Below are positions 52,067 through 62,186 of a stretch of DNA of 64,000 nucleotides, in pieces; position 1 is the stretch's first letter, and each line of letters begins with the position of its first letter. Both the position numbers and the translations under genes were made by a program. The stretch is from the NCBI RefSeq assembly GCF_000220395.1, contig NW_004086256.1:1-64000 (forward strand), written 5' to 3'. The notes beneath the pieces were generated by a model, which ran no database searches, was not told the origin of the DNA, and saw only the letters and a list, made by a program, of their open reading frames with translations. The DNA comes from Ichthyophthirius multifiliis. Lineage: Eukaryota > Ciliophora > Oligohymenophorea > Hymenostomatida.

Positions 52067-54419
52067 ATGAATTCAATTAGTAATAATATATTAACTTTTT
52101 AATTGTCTAACTTTATTTATTAAAAATAAAAGACTATAATACAACAACAGCTATTAATAATTAAACATACAATAACTAAAACAGAAATAATTTATTTTAT
52201 TCTAATACTGAATAAGTAGAAGATCCTAATAATAGAAATCGATTAGAATCAATAATAAATGGAATGCAAATAATTTAAAATAATAATAATGTTAATAATA
52301 ATAATATTTTATGTGAATTAAATTTTATTTAATAATAATAACAATTAAATCGTAATTATTAATAATTAGAAAATGAAAAAATATATAAAAATACATTAAG
52401 TTATGTTATTAAGAGCATTTTTATTTTCTAAATTAATTTAATTTTATTTTATTGTTTATTATTATGCTATTTAAAAATTTAATAATTAAATATTTATTTT
52501 ATTTTTGCTTATATAATAATTAAAAAAATTTTTGATGATGTATAAACTTTAAGATTTAAGTAATTTTTTTATATTTTTGTTTATATAAAAATAAAAAAAA
52601 TTAAGATAAAATATTATCAAAAAAGAATATAAATTAATTGAAACCTTTTTTTATATTTGCAGTGTTTTATATGTATAAGTATATATTCTATTTCATAAAA
52701 ATATCAATTTGATTTATGTGCTAATATTTATGAATCTTTCTTTAATTTTTTAAATTATGAGTGTTAAATAAATTTAAAAACTTTAGAATGATTGTTTTAC
52801 CTTAGCAAATTTTGTAATGAGAAATATTTTTTATTTGTTTATTAATTTAATAATAATAATAATAAAAAAAAATAGACTGATATTGTTTTTAGAATATTTA
52901 TAATTATTTAAATGACAAATTTATCATTATAGATTGATTAATATTTTTAATGGAATTGGAATACTGTCTTTTGGCCTTATTGGTTTTGTTATTGTATATT
53001 ATTATTAGTAGCTATATTTATCTTGATTATTATTATTAGTAAACTTTGTGAATAGAATGAATATAGTAAATTAGAATGTAAAAAAATAAAAAAATATTTT
53101 TAAAAATATATAAAAATATTTTAAGTAAAAGGTATTCTATGGATATTATTATTAATTATTTAATAAATTGTTAACAGTTAAATAACTCAATTTAATTTAT
53201 TAAATTTTTTAAGTGGTAATAAAAATGAAGAAAATATTTAAAATAGTTTATTATTTGGATTAAGTTATACAATTTTATCTCATTTATTTATTTTTGCTTA
53301 TTCATATTTTTAAAGAAATTCACTAAAGTAAATATATATATATATTTATTAATATATTATTTATATTTATTATATTAAAGAAAATTTCTTACTAATTTAA
53401 TAAGTGAAGGATATTACTAAATTGATTAGTAAAGAGCTATATAGTAGTTAAATGTTCTTTAAACACTAGTTAACTAATAATTTATAAATTAAATTAGTTA
53501 ATAATAAAATAATAATATTAATTAGAATACTTCATAAAATTTAAAATAATATTTTTTGAATAAAAAAAAATATTTTTAGTATTATAAAAAATATTAGATA
53601 TATTTGAAAAATAAATATTTTTTTTTATTTTTTTAAAAAAGCATTAAATTTCTTCGAATTATTTTAAATAAATTAATGAAAATTAATATTTAACTATATT
53701 ATATTTTCAAAATAAAAAAATATTTGACTAAATATAGCCAAAAAGTTAAAGAATATATAATGAAAGATTGAGTGAAAATACAATTTATAATAAATTGAAT
53801 AAAACATTAAATGAAAATAGTAAAAGCAACTAAGTTGATATTACATAATTCAATAATATAAATAAATATAATTTAATAAAAAGCATTTCAAAAAATCTAA
53901 ATATATTTGATACTTATAATTAAAAATAATAATCAGTTACTGAAAATAATGAAGACAAATCAAATATCATTATTAATTTTTAATCTTAATCTAAAAATAT
54001 AAAAGAGTATTAAAAAAATGATAACATAAGTAATACAAGTGAAAGCAAAGTATGTATAATTTGTCTAAATGGAAACATAGATAGTGTTTTTATGCCATGT
54101 GGACATGTAGGTATATAAATATTATTCCTATAATCTAATAATATTTTTAAATATATAGGAATGTGTTATTAATGTTCAACTGATATTTTTAAAAAAAATC
54201 AAACTTGTCATACTTGTAGAAATGTATTTATTTTTATATATAAATATTATTTTTTTAAAAATAATTTTAATATAAAAAAAGAAAATTAAATGCATTTATT
54301 AAATAAAAGAATAAAAATAATAAAAAGATAATAATTTTAGTAAAAAAAGATGTTTTACAGTTATTTCAAAAACTATATTTTAATAAAAAGATAATAATAA
54401 TAATTTTGAGTTAAATTGA
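52067..54419 (+). CDS. multi-pass membrane protein with C-terminal RING finger
   Basis: Likely membrane-bound E3 ubiquitin ligase. The N-terminus is N/Q-rich. At least five to six hydrophobic segments follow (for example IFIFQINLILFYCLLLCYL, WFCYCILLLVAIFILIIIIS, ILWILLLIIQQIV). A hydrophilic region then leads to the RING: CIICLNGNIDSVFMPCGH joined to GMCYQC...CHTCRN, a C3HC4 finger of the type seen in MUL1/SPL and apoptosis inhibitors, spread over two introns. Introns: 52560-52605, 52814-52875, 53328-53380, 53469-53641, 54111-54158, 54224-54281. The start is uncertain: the ATG at 52067 needs one extra base at the poly-T run near 52094-52100 to join the main frame; an in-frame alternative is ATG 52264. 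Stop TGA 54417-54419. Confidence 0.75.
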
Positions 54420-54767
54420 TTTTCTTTTTTTCCTTTTTTCAATAATTTAATAAAATTTTATTTACTAAGATTTATATTTTTATAAAAAAAAATATTTTTT
54501 CTTTATTGATTAATACTAATCATTTGTTTTTTTTTAAATTTAAATCAAATTTTATTTAAATATTTTTATTTGCCATATTAAAATTTTTTATTATTATTTT
54601 TTAATTTATAATACATTTTTTTTTGATAATATAAATATTTTAAAATAATGTACATATTTAATTATATAATATATATTATTCTTTATTTTTATTTTATTTA
54701 TTTTTTTATTTACCATAATTATTTTGTTTATGAAATAAAAATCTATTTAAACATAATAATAAAAAAG
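54420..54767. other. AT-rich spacer
   Basis: Low-complexity A/T between two genes on the same strand. Nothing recognised. Confidence 0.55.
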
Positions 54768-55649
54768 ATGGAAAGTCCATTAATATAAAACATTTAAACT
54801 AATAAATATAAAAGATTAAGTTATTTAATAAGCTTTCTAATAATAATAATTTCTTTTTTAATTTTATTTGTTTTTCTATTATCTAATATTAAAAATTTTA
54901 TGTATTTCATTTTGTCAGCAGCATAAGTAAATTTTTTATTTTTTAAAAAAGGTGTTTTTTTTAAATTATATATTATCATTTTTTTTTACTTATATTTAAA
55001 AAATATAAAAATAAGGCATTTACAGGAATATTAATAGGATTATTCAACTTTTACATAATATTTTACAACAAAAAAAAGCTATTATATATATATATTACAA
55101 TGTAAAAAATAAAATATTTTATAATGTTATATTATAATTATATGTAAATTTAGATCTATAATATAACCAATTACATGTATAACATTTTGTATTTATTTTC
55201 TTACTTTTGATTAATCTAAAATAAAGAAGATTTTAATTGAAAAATAATTTTTATTTTATGGAACGATTTTTAGTTTATTGCAAAGTTTAACAATATTAAC
55301 AAGTTTATTTCTTGTAGTTTTGCTAAAAAAATAAATAATATAAAATATGAAAATTTAAACCAATAATACTAATAATAATTCTATTCTTAATTAAGACAAT
55401 AAATAAAATATTATCTTTTTTTAAAACTGCGAAAATAATAAGTCTACCGCAAAGGAAAAAACAAAAAAAAATAGTCTAGAATAATCAGATAAAATATTTC
55501 TAAGTAATACATAAAATGGAAAATTTATATATTTTAATTAAACAAATTAAAGTAATTAAGATGAAGATTAAAATGCTATTAGTTAATCTAAAATTATTGA
55601 AGAAAATAATAATTAAGATAAAACTGACGCATTTAAAAGTTTAAATTGA
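54768..55649 (+). CDS. small multi-pass membrane protein, unknown
   Basis: Not recognised. 246 codons in three exons (introns 54927-55015 and 55102-55153); the sums fit exactly. Four hydrophobic segments: LISFLIIIISFLILFVFLL, AFTGILIGLFNFYIIF, PITCITFCIYFLTF and LLQSLTILTSLFLVVLL, with short loops. A hydrophilic N/Q/S/E-rich tail of about 100 residues follows. There is no signal peptide ahead of the first helix; the N-terminus is 20 hydrophilic residues (MESPLIQNIQTNKYK). The four-helix core plus tail resembles TMEM- or tetraspan-type proteins, but cysteine motifs of tetraspanins are absent. It is downstream of the RING membrane protein on the same strand; a link is not shown. Confidence 0.65.
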
Positions 55650-55662
55650 TTAACATAAATTA

Positions 55663-55693
<31 letters not shown>

Positions 55694-55909
55694 TAAACAA
55701 AACAACAATAAATTATCTTTAATATTTATCATATTTTTTTTAAAAAAGAATAATAATATATATGTTAATTTTATTATGAATTTTAAAAATATATTTTATT
55801 CATTTTAATAATAAATTTATTATATTTTATTGTCTTTATTTGATTTACTATTTATTTTTTATTTTATTTTTATTTACATATTTAATTTTTGATTAATATT
55901 TTTATATTT

Positions 55910-56396
55910 TCAATTTTTATCATATAATATCATATTTGGTATTCCGTTTTCAATAGGATATTCTTATCCACAATTTTAGCATATTAATTTTCCTTTAATT
56001 ATATTGAACTATTTTTTTTTGTTTATTTTTTTTAACAAAAAATAAATATTAAATCTCGATTAATATAAAATTTATTACTTCAATAAGTATTCTATGTAAA
56101 TCTTTTAATGACTCTTTATCTTAAAGCATTTTTTCATCGAATTTATTTGGAAAGTTATCGTTTTCTTATAACTAATTATTTATTTATGGTAAATATTTTT
56201 TATTATTATGTTTTACTTAGTTGACTGTTTAACTAAAAGCTTGCCAATTTAATTTTTAAACAATTATTTAAATTAATTGTTTATTAATTTCGGATTCGAT
56301 AAGCTTTGATTCTATTACAAATATTTTTAAAGGATAATTATTTATCGTACAATCCTTTTTATTACATTATAATAAATTATGTGCAATCAATCTCAT
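55910..56396 (-). CDS. TRM112: TRM112, methyltransferase activator subunit
   Basis: Small zinc-type protein that binds and stabilises several methyltransferases (partners in other eukaryotes include MTQ2, TRM9/ALKBH8, TRM11 and BUD23). 138 codons in two exons (intron 56009-56078), exact frame. The start MRLIAHNLLQC matches the conserved MKL.THN.L.C opening. A second cysteine (CNKKDC) and the C-terminal strand block LICQNCGQEYPIENGIPNML-type ending (KLICQNCGQEYPIENGIPN) are diagnostic. Length agrees with the family (about 120-135). It acts in tRNA, rRNA and release-factor methylation. TRM1 and TSR3 elsewhere in the window work in related pathways, but they are not known TRM112 clients. The identification is firm. 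Confidence 0.92.
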
Positions 56397-56840
56397 TTTT
56401 AGTATTAATATTTATATTTTATTTTTATTAAAAATATATTATATAAATTAAAATTATTATTTTTATCTTATATAATTCATATATAAATTAAAATTTATTA
56501 ATTAAGTTTTTTCATAAATATTAAAATAATAACATTAACAAAAATAAATTATTTAATAAAAATAAAAATTGTAACCAATTTATATAATGTTAAAATTCTA
56601 ATTAATTTTTTATAAATATATTATAAAATGAATTAATCATCATAATTACTTTATAATCATTTATTTACATTCATGTTTCATTTTTTATTTAAAATTATTA
56701 ATTAATATTATTATATTTATGATCTTAATTGTTTAATAAAAATTTACCTATTATTTTAATATCTATAATAAGTTTTTTTATCATTATTATTAAAAAAACA
56801 AATAAACTCAATTAGCAAATAAAAGGTACGAACAAAACAA
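56397..56840. other. divergent intergenic region
   Basis: Between TRM112 (-) and the unknown gene (+). AT-rich, so it should hold both promoters. No distinct element seen. Confidence 0.5.
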
Positions 56841-57720
56841 ATGGATTAAGTAAGGCCTTTTTTAAAACTGAATTTTTTTTAAAAAAAATACACTAAAAAT
56901 TAAAAAAACTATACTAAAAAATAATATATACTTTTTTTATAAGAAGGATCCGACACCAACGAAATTAGCAAAATAAATAAAAGTAACAAAAAAAGTTTAT
57001 ACTATAGTAAATCCTGATTTATATTTGCCACTTTATCCTTATTAAATTCGGTTATTTCTAACACTTATCTATCCGAATACAGCTTAAATATATATTTTTT
57101 AATATACATTTAATATTATCAAAGCATTATTTTCACTATAATGGGCAATCTAAATATTAATTTTATTATTTTAATTTATTTAATGGATATGGTCTGTTTC
57201 TAAAACTATATTATAGGAATATTCATTTTTTTTATTTATCAAATCAAGTGTTTAGTAATTATTATTTAGTAAAAATCCTAAGTTTTATACTGTAAAGAAA
57301 TAATCACCACATTTTTATCAATATATTCACCAGTATTAATATAAATTAATCAATTTGATTTAATTTGTTAAACATAAATCAATGTAGTACTAAAATTCAC
57401 TACTCTATAGAAATTTCATTTTTTATTTTTGAAGTCTGAAAAAGAATAGAAACACCAGATTTTAATATTTAATATTTAATATTTTATTATTTAAATTAAT
57501 TAATTTCGACCTAATACTTCATCTACAATTTACTATCGAAAGGAAAAATATTAATTATATCAATATAATAAATAAACTACTTAGTAAATCAAATTAAAAA
57601 TATATCAATCCTTAAAAAACATTAACATTCGCTTTTTTACTTTCTGATTATTAATTTAATAAGCCTTTATTAAAAAAGCTTAATAAACGATAAAATCGTG
57701 TTTTTACATTTGTAAAATGA
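56841..57720 (+). CDS. unknown protein, possibly membrane-associated
   Basis: Not recognised. Three exons: a nine-base first exon (ATG GAT TAA), intron 56850-56943, a middle exon, intron 57384-57458, and a last exon to TGA 57718-57720. The total is 236 codons and the frame fits exactly. Without the second intron the protein would stop at TGA 57430-57432 (165 codons). The start is basic and hydrophilic (KDPTPTKLAKQIKVTKK), followed by NPDLYLPLYPYQIRLF, a hydrophobic stretch (WAIQILILLFQFIQWIW), and a more basic C-terminal half with TLTFAFLLSDYQFNKPLLKK. The composition is well mixed and unlike intergenic DNA, so it is probably a real gene. It could be a conserved eukaryotic membrane protein that I do not recall. 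The tiny first exon is unusual. Confidence 0.6.
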
Positions 57721-58154
57721 TTAACTATAGAAAAATATTTTTTTTTACTATTTTTATATTATATTTTCAAAATAAATTGTTTTATCATTTTTAGATAATT
57801 ATATATAAAAAAAAAATTTTAAATTAAGATAATATTATTTTTAATGTAATATTTATTATAAAAAAATTAACAATAAATACTATAAAAAATTTATAAAAAA
57901 TAAATAAGTATAAAATTAAAATAAATATATTAAAATATAATATATAAATATCTTAAATAAATTAAATGTATTAAGAAAAATATAAATATAAAAAATAAAT
58001 TAAATATATAAGTATATATAAATATATATATTTATATATTTATTTTTTTATTTATTATTTTTTAAAAAAAGTAAACAATTATGAAAATTTATTATAATAT
58101 GGTGTGCAAATAAAATAAAAAAGAGAATAAATAATCTTTAATATAAGTAAACTC
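57721..58154. other. convergent AT-rich spacer
   Basis: Between the 3' ends of the unknown gene (+) and DLIC (-). (TA)/poly-T tracts only. Confidence 0.55.
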
Positions 58155-60385
58155 TCATTTCTTCTTATTTATAATATCCTTTACTTAACTTAAATCTCCC
58201 ATTAAATTACTTTTGCTTAAATTACTATTATTATTATTACTACTACTTCCTATTTTTTCAAGTAATTGTTTTTCTACTTATTTTCTTAAAACATTTTACT
58301 TATAATTTTTTTTATTTATAAAAAATATAATAAAAAATAATAAATAAATATTTACATATATATAAAAATATATATAAATATATACATATATACATATATA
58401 TAATTATATATATTTTTATATATATATAGATTTTTATATATTTATTTTTTTATATTTGTTTATATATATGCAATTAGAAAATTAATACATCTACACTAGT
58501 TTTATTTGTATTCTATGCAGGCTTCTTTAATAATTCTATATAAAAGTTTTCTACTTTATTAGCTTTTACTTAAGGATTTTACAAATGTTAATTTAATTGT
58601 TAAATGCTTCCTGCATTAATTTGACTAGCATTTGGATTTGTTTAAGTTTATAGTTTTGACAAACTAGGAATTTATGTCAAACTATTATCTGTTCCAGCAT
58701 TATTTTTATCCAAAAGTCCCCTCAAAAATTCTTAGTCATCTTCACATGTAGTTTCTTCTCTTTTGAGATTTTTTGATTATGGTTTTAATATTACTTCTTC
58801 ATATTTTTTATTTTATTCAACAAATTTTGAATAACTTTATCTTTTTTTATTTTTTTTAATTAATAATTTTTTGTTTATAAGTATTTCTTTTTTACTTTAA
58901 TATTTCATAATTATCAAATCCTATAGGAATAAAAATACATTCTTAGTTTACTATTTCAGCTTTATACTTAAGCTTAAAACCATATAAAATATGTAGAATA
59001 TATTCATAAAAAATATCTAAATTATCTTTTGTTTTACAAGAAGTATATATTAATGAAGCCCCGTCTTTTTTATTTTTTATTATATAAATATATATTTTCT
59101 ATTTATAAAAAAATACAAGTAATGCAAAAATTTCTTAATGAATATTAAATAAAATCAGATAATTCTATATTTGTTTCTTGGAAAGAATCAGACTTTTTTA
59201 ATGGATTTTTTATTAATTTTTTATTTATTTTTTAAATATTTTATTTATTAAAAAAAAAAAAAATTATAAATAGTTTTTTTATTACTTTACTACAAACAAC
59301 AGTAATAGGTATTCCTATATTTATTTTCAAAACACCTTCAGGTAAAGGAAGTTTATCCTAAAAAATAAATATATATATATAATAAATTTATAAATCAATA
59401 ATAAATCATAATTTAGAATTTAAAAAATTTACATTGTTATTTTAAATTAATAATAATAAATTATATAAATAATTACTTTTATGTTTTGCTTATCTTAGTA
59501 ATTAGAAGCTTTTTATCCTTCGTCAACTACTAGTTTACCATTTTTATCAAAAACAGGTTCTTTATAATTTCTTACTTATTTTTCTACTTTATCTTTCATT
59601 TAATCAAGTGTATCTAAACTAATATTTAATGATTATAATAATTTATTAATTGAATTAATCCATAAATCTAATTCTTCCATTATATTCCATGGCTTTTTAA
59701 AAAATATATATAAAATAATATTATTATATTATTATTATTATAATTTTAATTAAATTTAAAATTACTTAAGATAAATCCGTTATAATAACAATTGAAGTAT
59801 CTTTTAATTGATTTTAGTTTAAAACTAATTATATTAAATCTCTTTTTTTTTATCAAAATACAATTATTATATTAAAATAATTTACATTTTATCATAATTA
59901 TCAATTACATAAAAATTTAATTTAGCCATAGTTTCTTTTTTTTAAAATAATTTTTTATTTTATTTTCATTTATATGTTTTGGTTTTTATTTTTTTTGCAT
60001 TTAAAAAAAATAATAATAATAAGATGTTATTAAATTATTACCATCATCTAAATCATCTATATTTTTAACATTTAAATATATATATTCCATTGCAGCTGCT
60101 GATGCAGAGATTCTTAATTTACCGCTTTGTATATCATTGTTTCCTTAAAATTTATTTAATAATAAATTATTTTTTAACATTTTTATTATATTTACTTGTT
60201 TTAGGAAATGTTGAGGAAGAAATATCGTGAATCGAATCTAATAAAGTTCTTTTTCCTGCATTTTTTGTACCCAAAACTATTACATTTTTATTTTAAAATC
60301 TGCTTTTTTATCCTGCTTCTGTCAATATATTATTCCATAAATTTTCTTTTTTAATATTTGATGCATTATCAATATTATTTCTCAT
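58155..60385 (-). CDS. cytoplasmic dynein light intermediate chain (DLIC)
   Basis: Subunit that links dynein heavy chain to cargo adaptors. Nine exons; introns 60144-60195, 59935-60041, 59842-59885, 59693-59765, 59358-59475, 59193-59285, 59065-59116 and 58299-58488. GTPase-like domain: LWNNILTEA, P-loop VIVLGTKNAGKRTLL (Arg where most P-loops have Ser/Thr), MEYIYLNV, IVIITDLSQPW, GIPITVVCSK and YGASLIYTSCK. Then IFIPIGFDN and a C-terminal region with KVENFYIELLKK, matching the adaptor-binding helix of DLIC. The exon sum is two over a multiple of three, so one frame break exists, most likely in the A-rich stretch near 58860-58900 just after GFDNYEILK. The end is a serine/asparagine-rich tail. 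It may be the D1bLIC/D2LIC type; which one is not settled. Confidence 0.85.
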
Positions 60386-60735
60386 TTATTTAAGATATTA
60401 ATTACTATTTTATTAATTTAATTTTTTTTTTCTAAAAATTAATATAATAAGAATTTAATATATATTTATATATAAAAAAGAAGAATTAATAAATAAAAAC
60501 AGAATTATTTTATTTTACAAATAAATAAAAACAAATTTTAATTATTTTTCAAAAAAAAATAAAAATTATCTTTTTTAATTTATTTTTTAATTGAATTTTT
60601 TTTTCTTTCATTTATAATATAATATAAACAAATAAAATAAATTTAAAAATAACATTATTAATCTAAATTAAAATGTAAATTAATAAATTTAAATTTTATT
60701 TAATAAAAAACAAAAAACTTAATAAATTATTTATA

Positions 60736-60766
<31 letters not shown>

Positions 60767-60796
60767 TTTCCATTTATTTATTAATTTTTTTTATTT
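60386..60796. other. AT-rich 5' flank of DLIC
   Basis: Poly-A/poly-T tracts (for example about 60736-60766) between two minus-strand genes. Nothing recognised. Confidence 0.55.
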
Positions 60797-61573
60797 TCAA
60801 AAAATATTACACATATAGTAATCACCATCTTTGATTGTTTCAATTTCAATTTCTGGATTTATTATATCTTTTTCAGTTACAATACTTTTTCTTAAAGAAT
60901 ATTCCATCAATTAAGTATCAGGATCTATAATAGCGATATTTTTTGATTATATAAGTGCGTCATTATCTTCATATTATACATTTTTTATCGATTTTTTAAT
61001 AGAATAGTTTTAACTTTTGAATTCTTATTATTAATACTAAGGTGCTGTATAATCTAAAAAAGCCACATTTTTAACAGACATATTTCTTACAGATTTTTTG
61101 ATTTAATCAACTTCGTAAATATTTGGGCTAGGAACATCTTTTATAATTATATTTTATTAATTTAATGTTTTAAATGTTTTTAAATCATTATTATTATTTA
61201 AAATATTAGTATTATTATATTATGATAATATATTTTAGCTTGCATTTAATCCATTGTTTGTATAAGATACTGTATTATACATGTTCTAAGGAGGAGTTTA
61301 ATACTAATAAGTATTATTTATAACTGCACTATTTGCAGCAGAATATGTACTTCTAGAGTTTGCATACTTTTATACTACTGCTTGATACTGAGCATCTGTA
61401 TATGTTTCTTTTTTTATTTTTAAATTTAGAAAAAATAAAAATAAATATTTATTGTATTTTTTTTTTTTCCTTTCTTTTTTTTTAGTATAAAAGTCAGTAA
61501 TTTTTTTTTTTTATATATTTAGAAGTTTTTTTTTTTTACTTCTAGCTTTATTGTCTTATAATGAATTTTACAT
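60797..61573 (-). CDS. unknown N/Q/Y-rich protein with internal repeat
   Basis: Not recognised. 214 codons in two exons (intron 61408-61539, 132 nt, containing poly-A/T runs); the frame fits exactly. The start MQNSLQDNKAR is short, then KTYTDAQYQAVVQKYANSR follows. The middle is N/Y/Q-rich. The C-terminal 110 residues hold a degenerate repeat: KKSVRNMSVKNVAFLDYTAP, KKSIKNVQYED..IAIIDPDT and LRKSIVTEKDI, each with a (K/R)KSI/V start and a hydrophobic-Asp turn, ending KDGDYYMCNIF. The repeat and mixed composition support coding. No signal peptide or TM. Divergent from the E1 gene, about 600 bases away. Confidence 0.6.
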
Positions 61574-62186
61574 TTTGACTATTTATTTATTTTTGCTTAA
61601 TTACTTTTTTGCTTTTTTGCTTTTTTATTTTTTTAGAATTGAATATTATATGTTTTGTTTTTATTTTATCGTTTTATATTTTTTATATTATTAGTTTTGT
61701 TAAAACGTCAAAAAGTAAATTATAAAAAAAAAAATACATATATCTTTAAAAATGAATAATATAACATATACCTATATTAAAACATATGGTAAATAATTAG
61801 GTATTGAATATATTTATAAAAATAAAAATAAAAAATAAAAAAAATAGATAATTATTTATTTTAACAAAATTAATGGTAAATAAATTATGAATGTAATTAA
61901 AATAAATATATTATATATAAATTATTAAATTAAGAGAAAAAAATATATAAAAATAATTTTATATATATAATGTATATAAACTTCGTTTAATTTTTAGTAT
62001 TTTATATATCTTTTTATTTTAAAATATATAAAAAGTATAGCCTTATAAAATTAATAAATTCTTTTTATATATAGAAAATTATATTAGTATATATTTCTTA
62101 TTTATCAGATCCGATTCATAAAATATATCATTTAAACATTAAAAAAAAAAAAAAAAAAAATATATATACTTAACAAAATAAATAAA
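61574..62186. promoter_or_regulatory. divergent promoter region of the unknown gene and UBA1
   Basis: About 610 bases of AT-rich DNA between divergent start codons, so both promoters must lie here. No TATA-like or other element can be singled out in such composition. A poly-A run precedes the E1 start (62142-62160). Confidence 0.45.
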
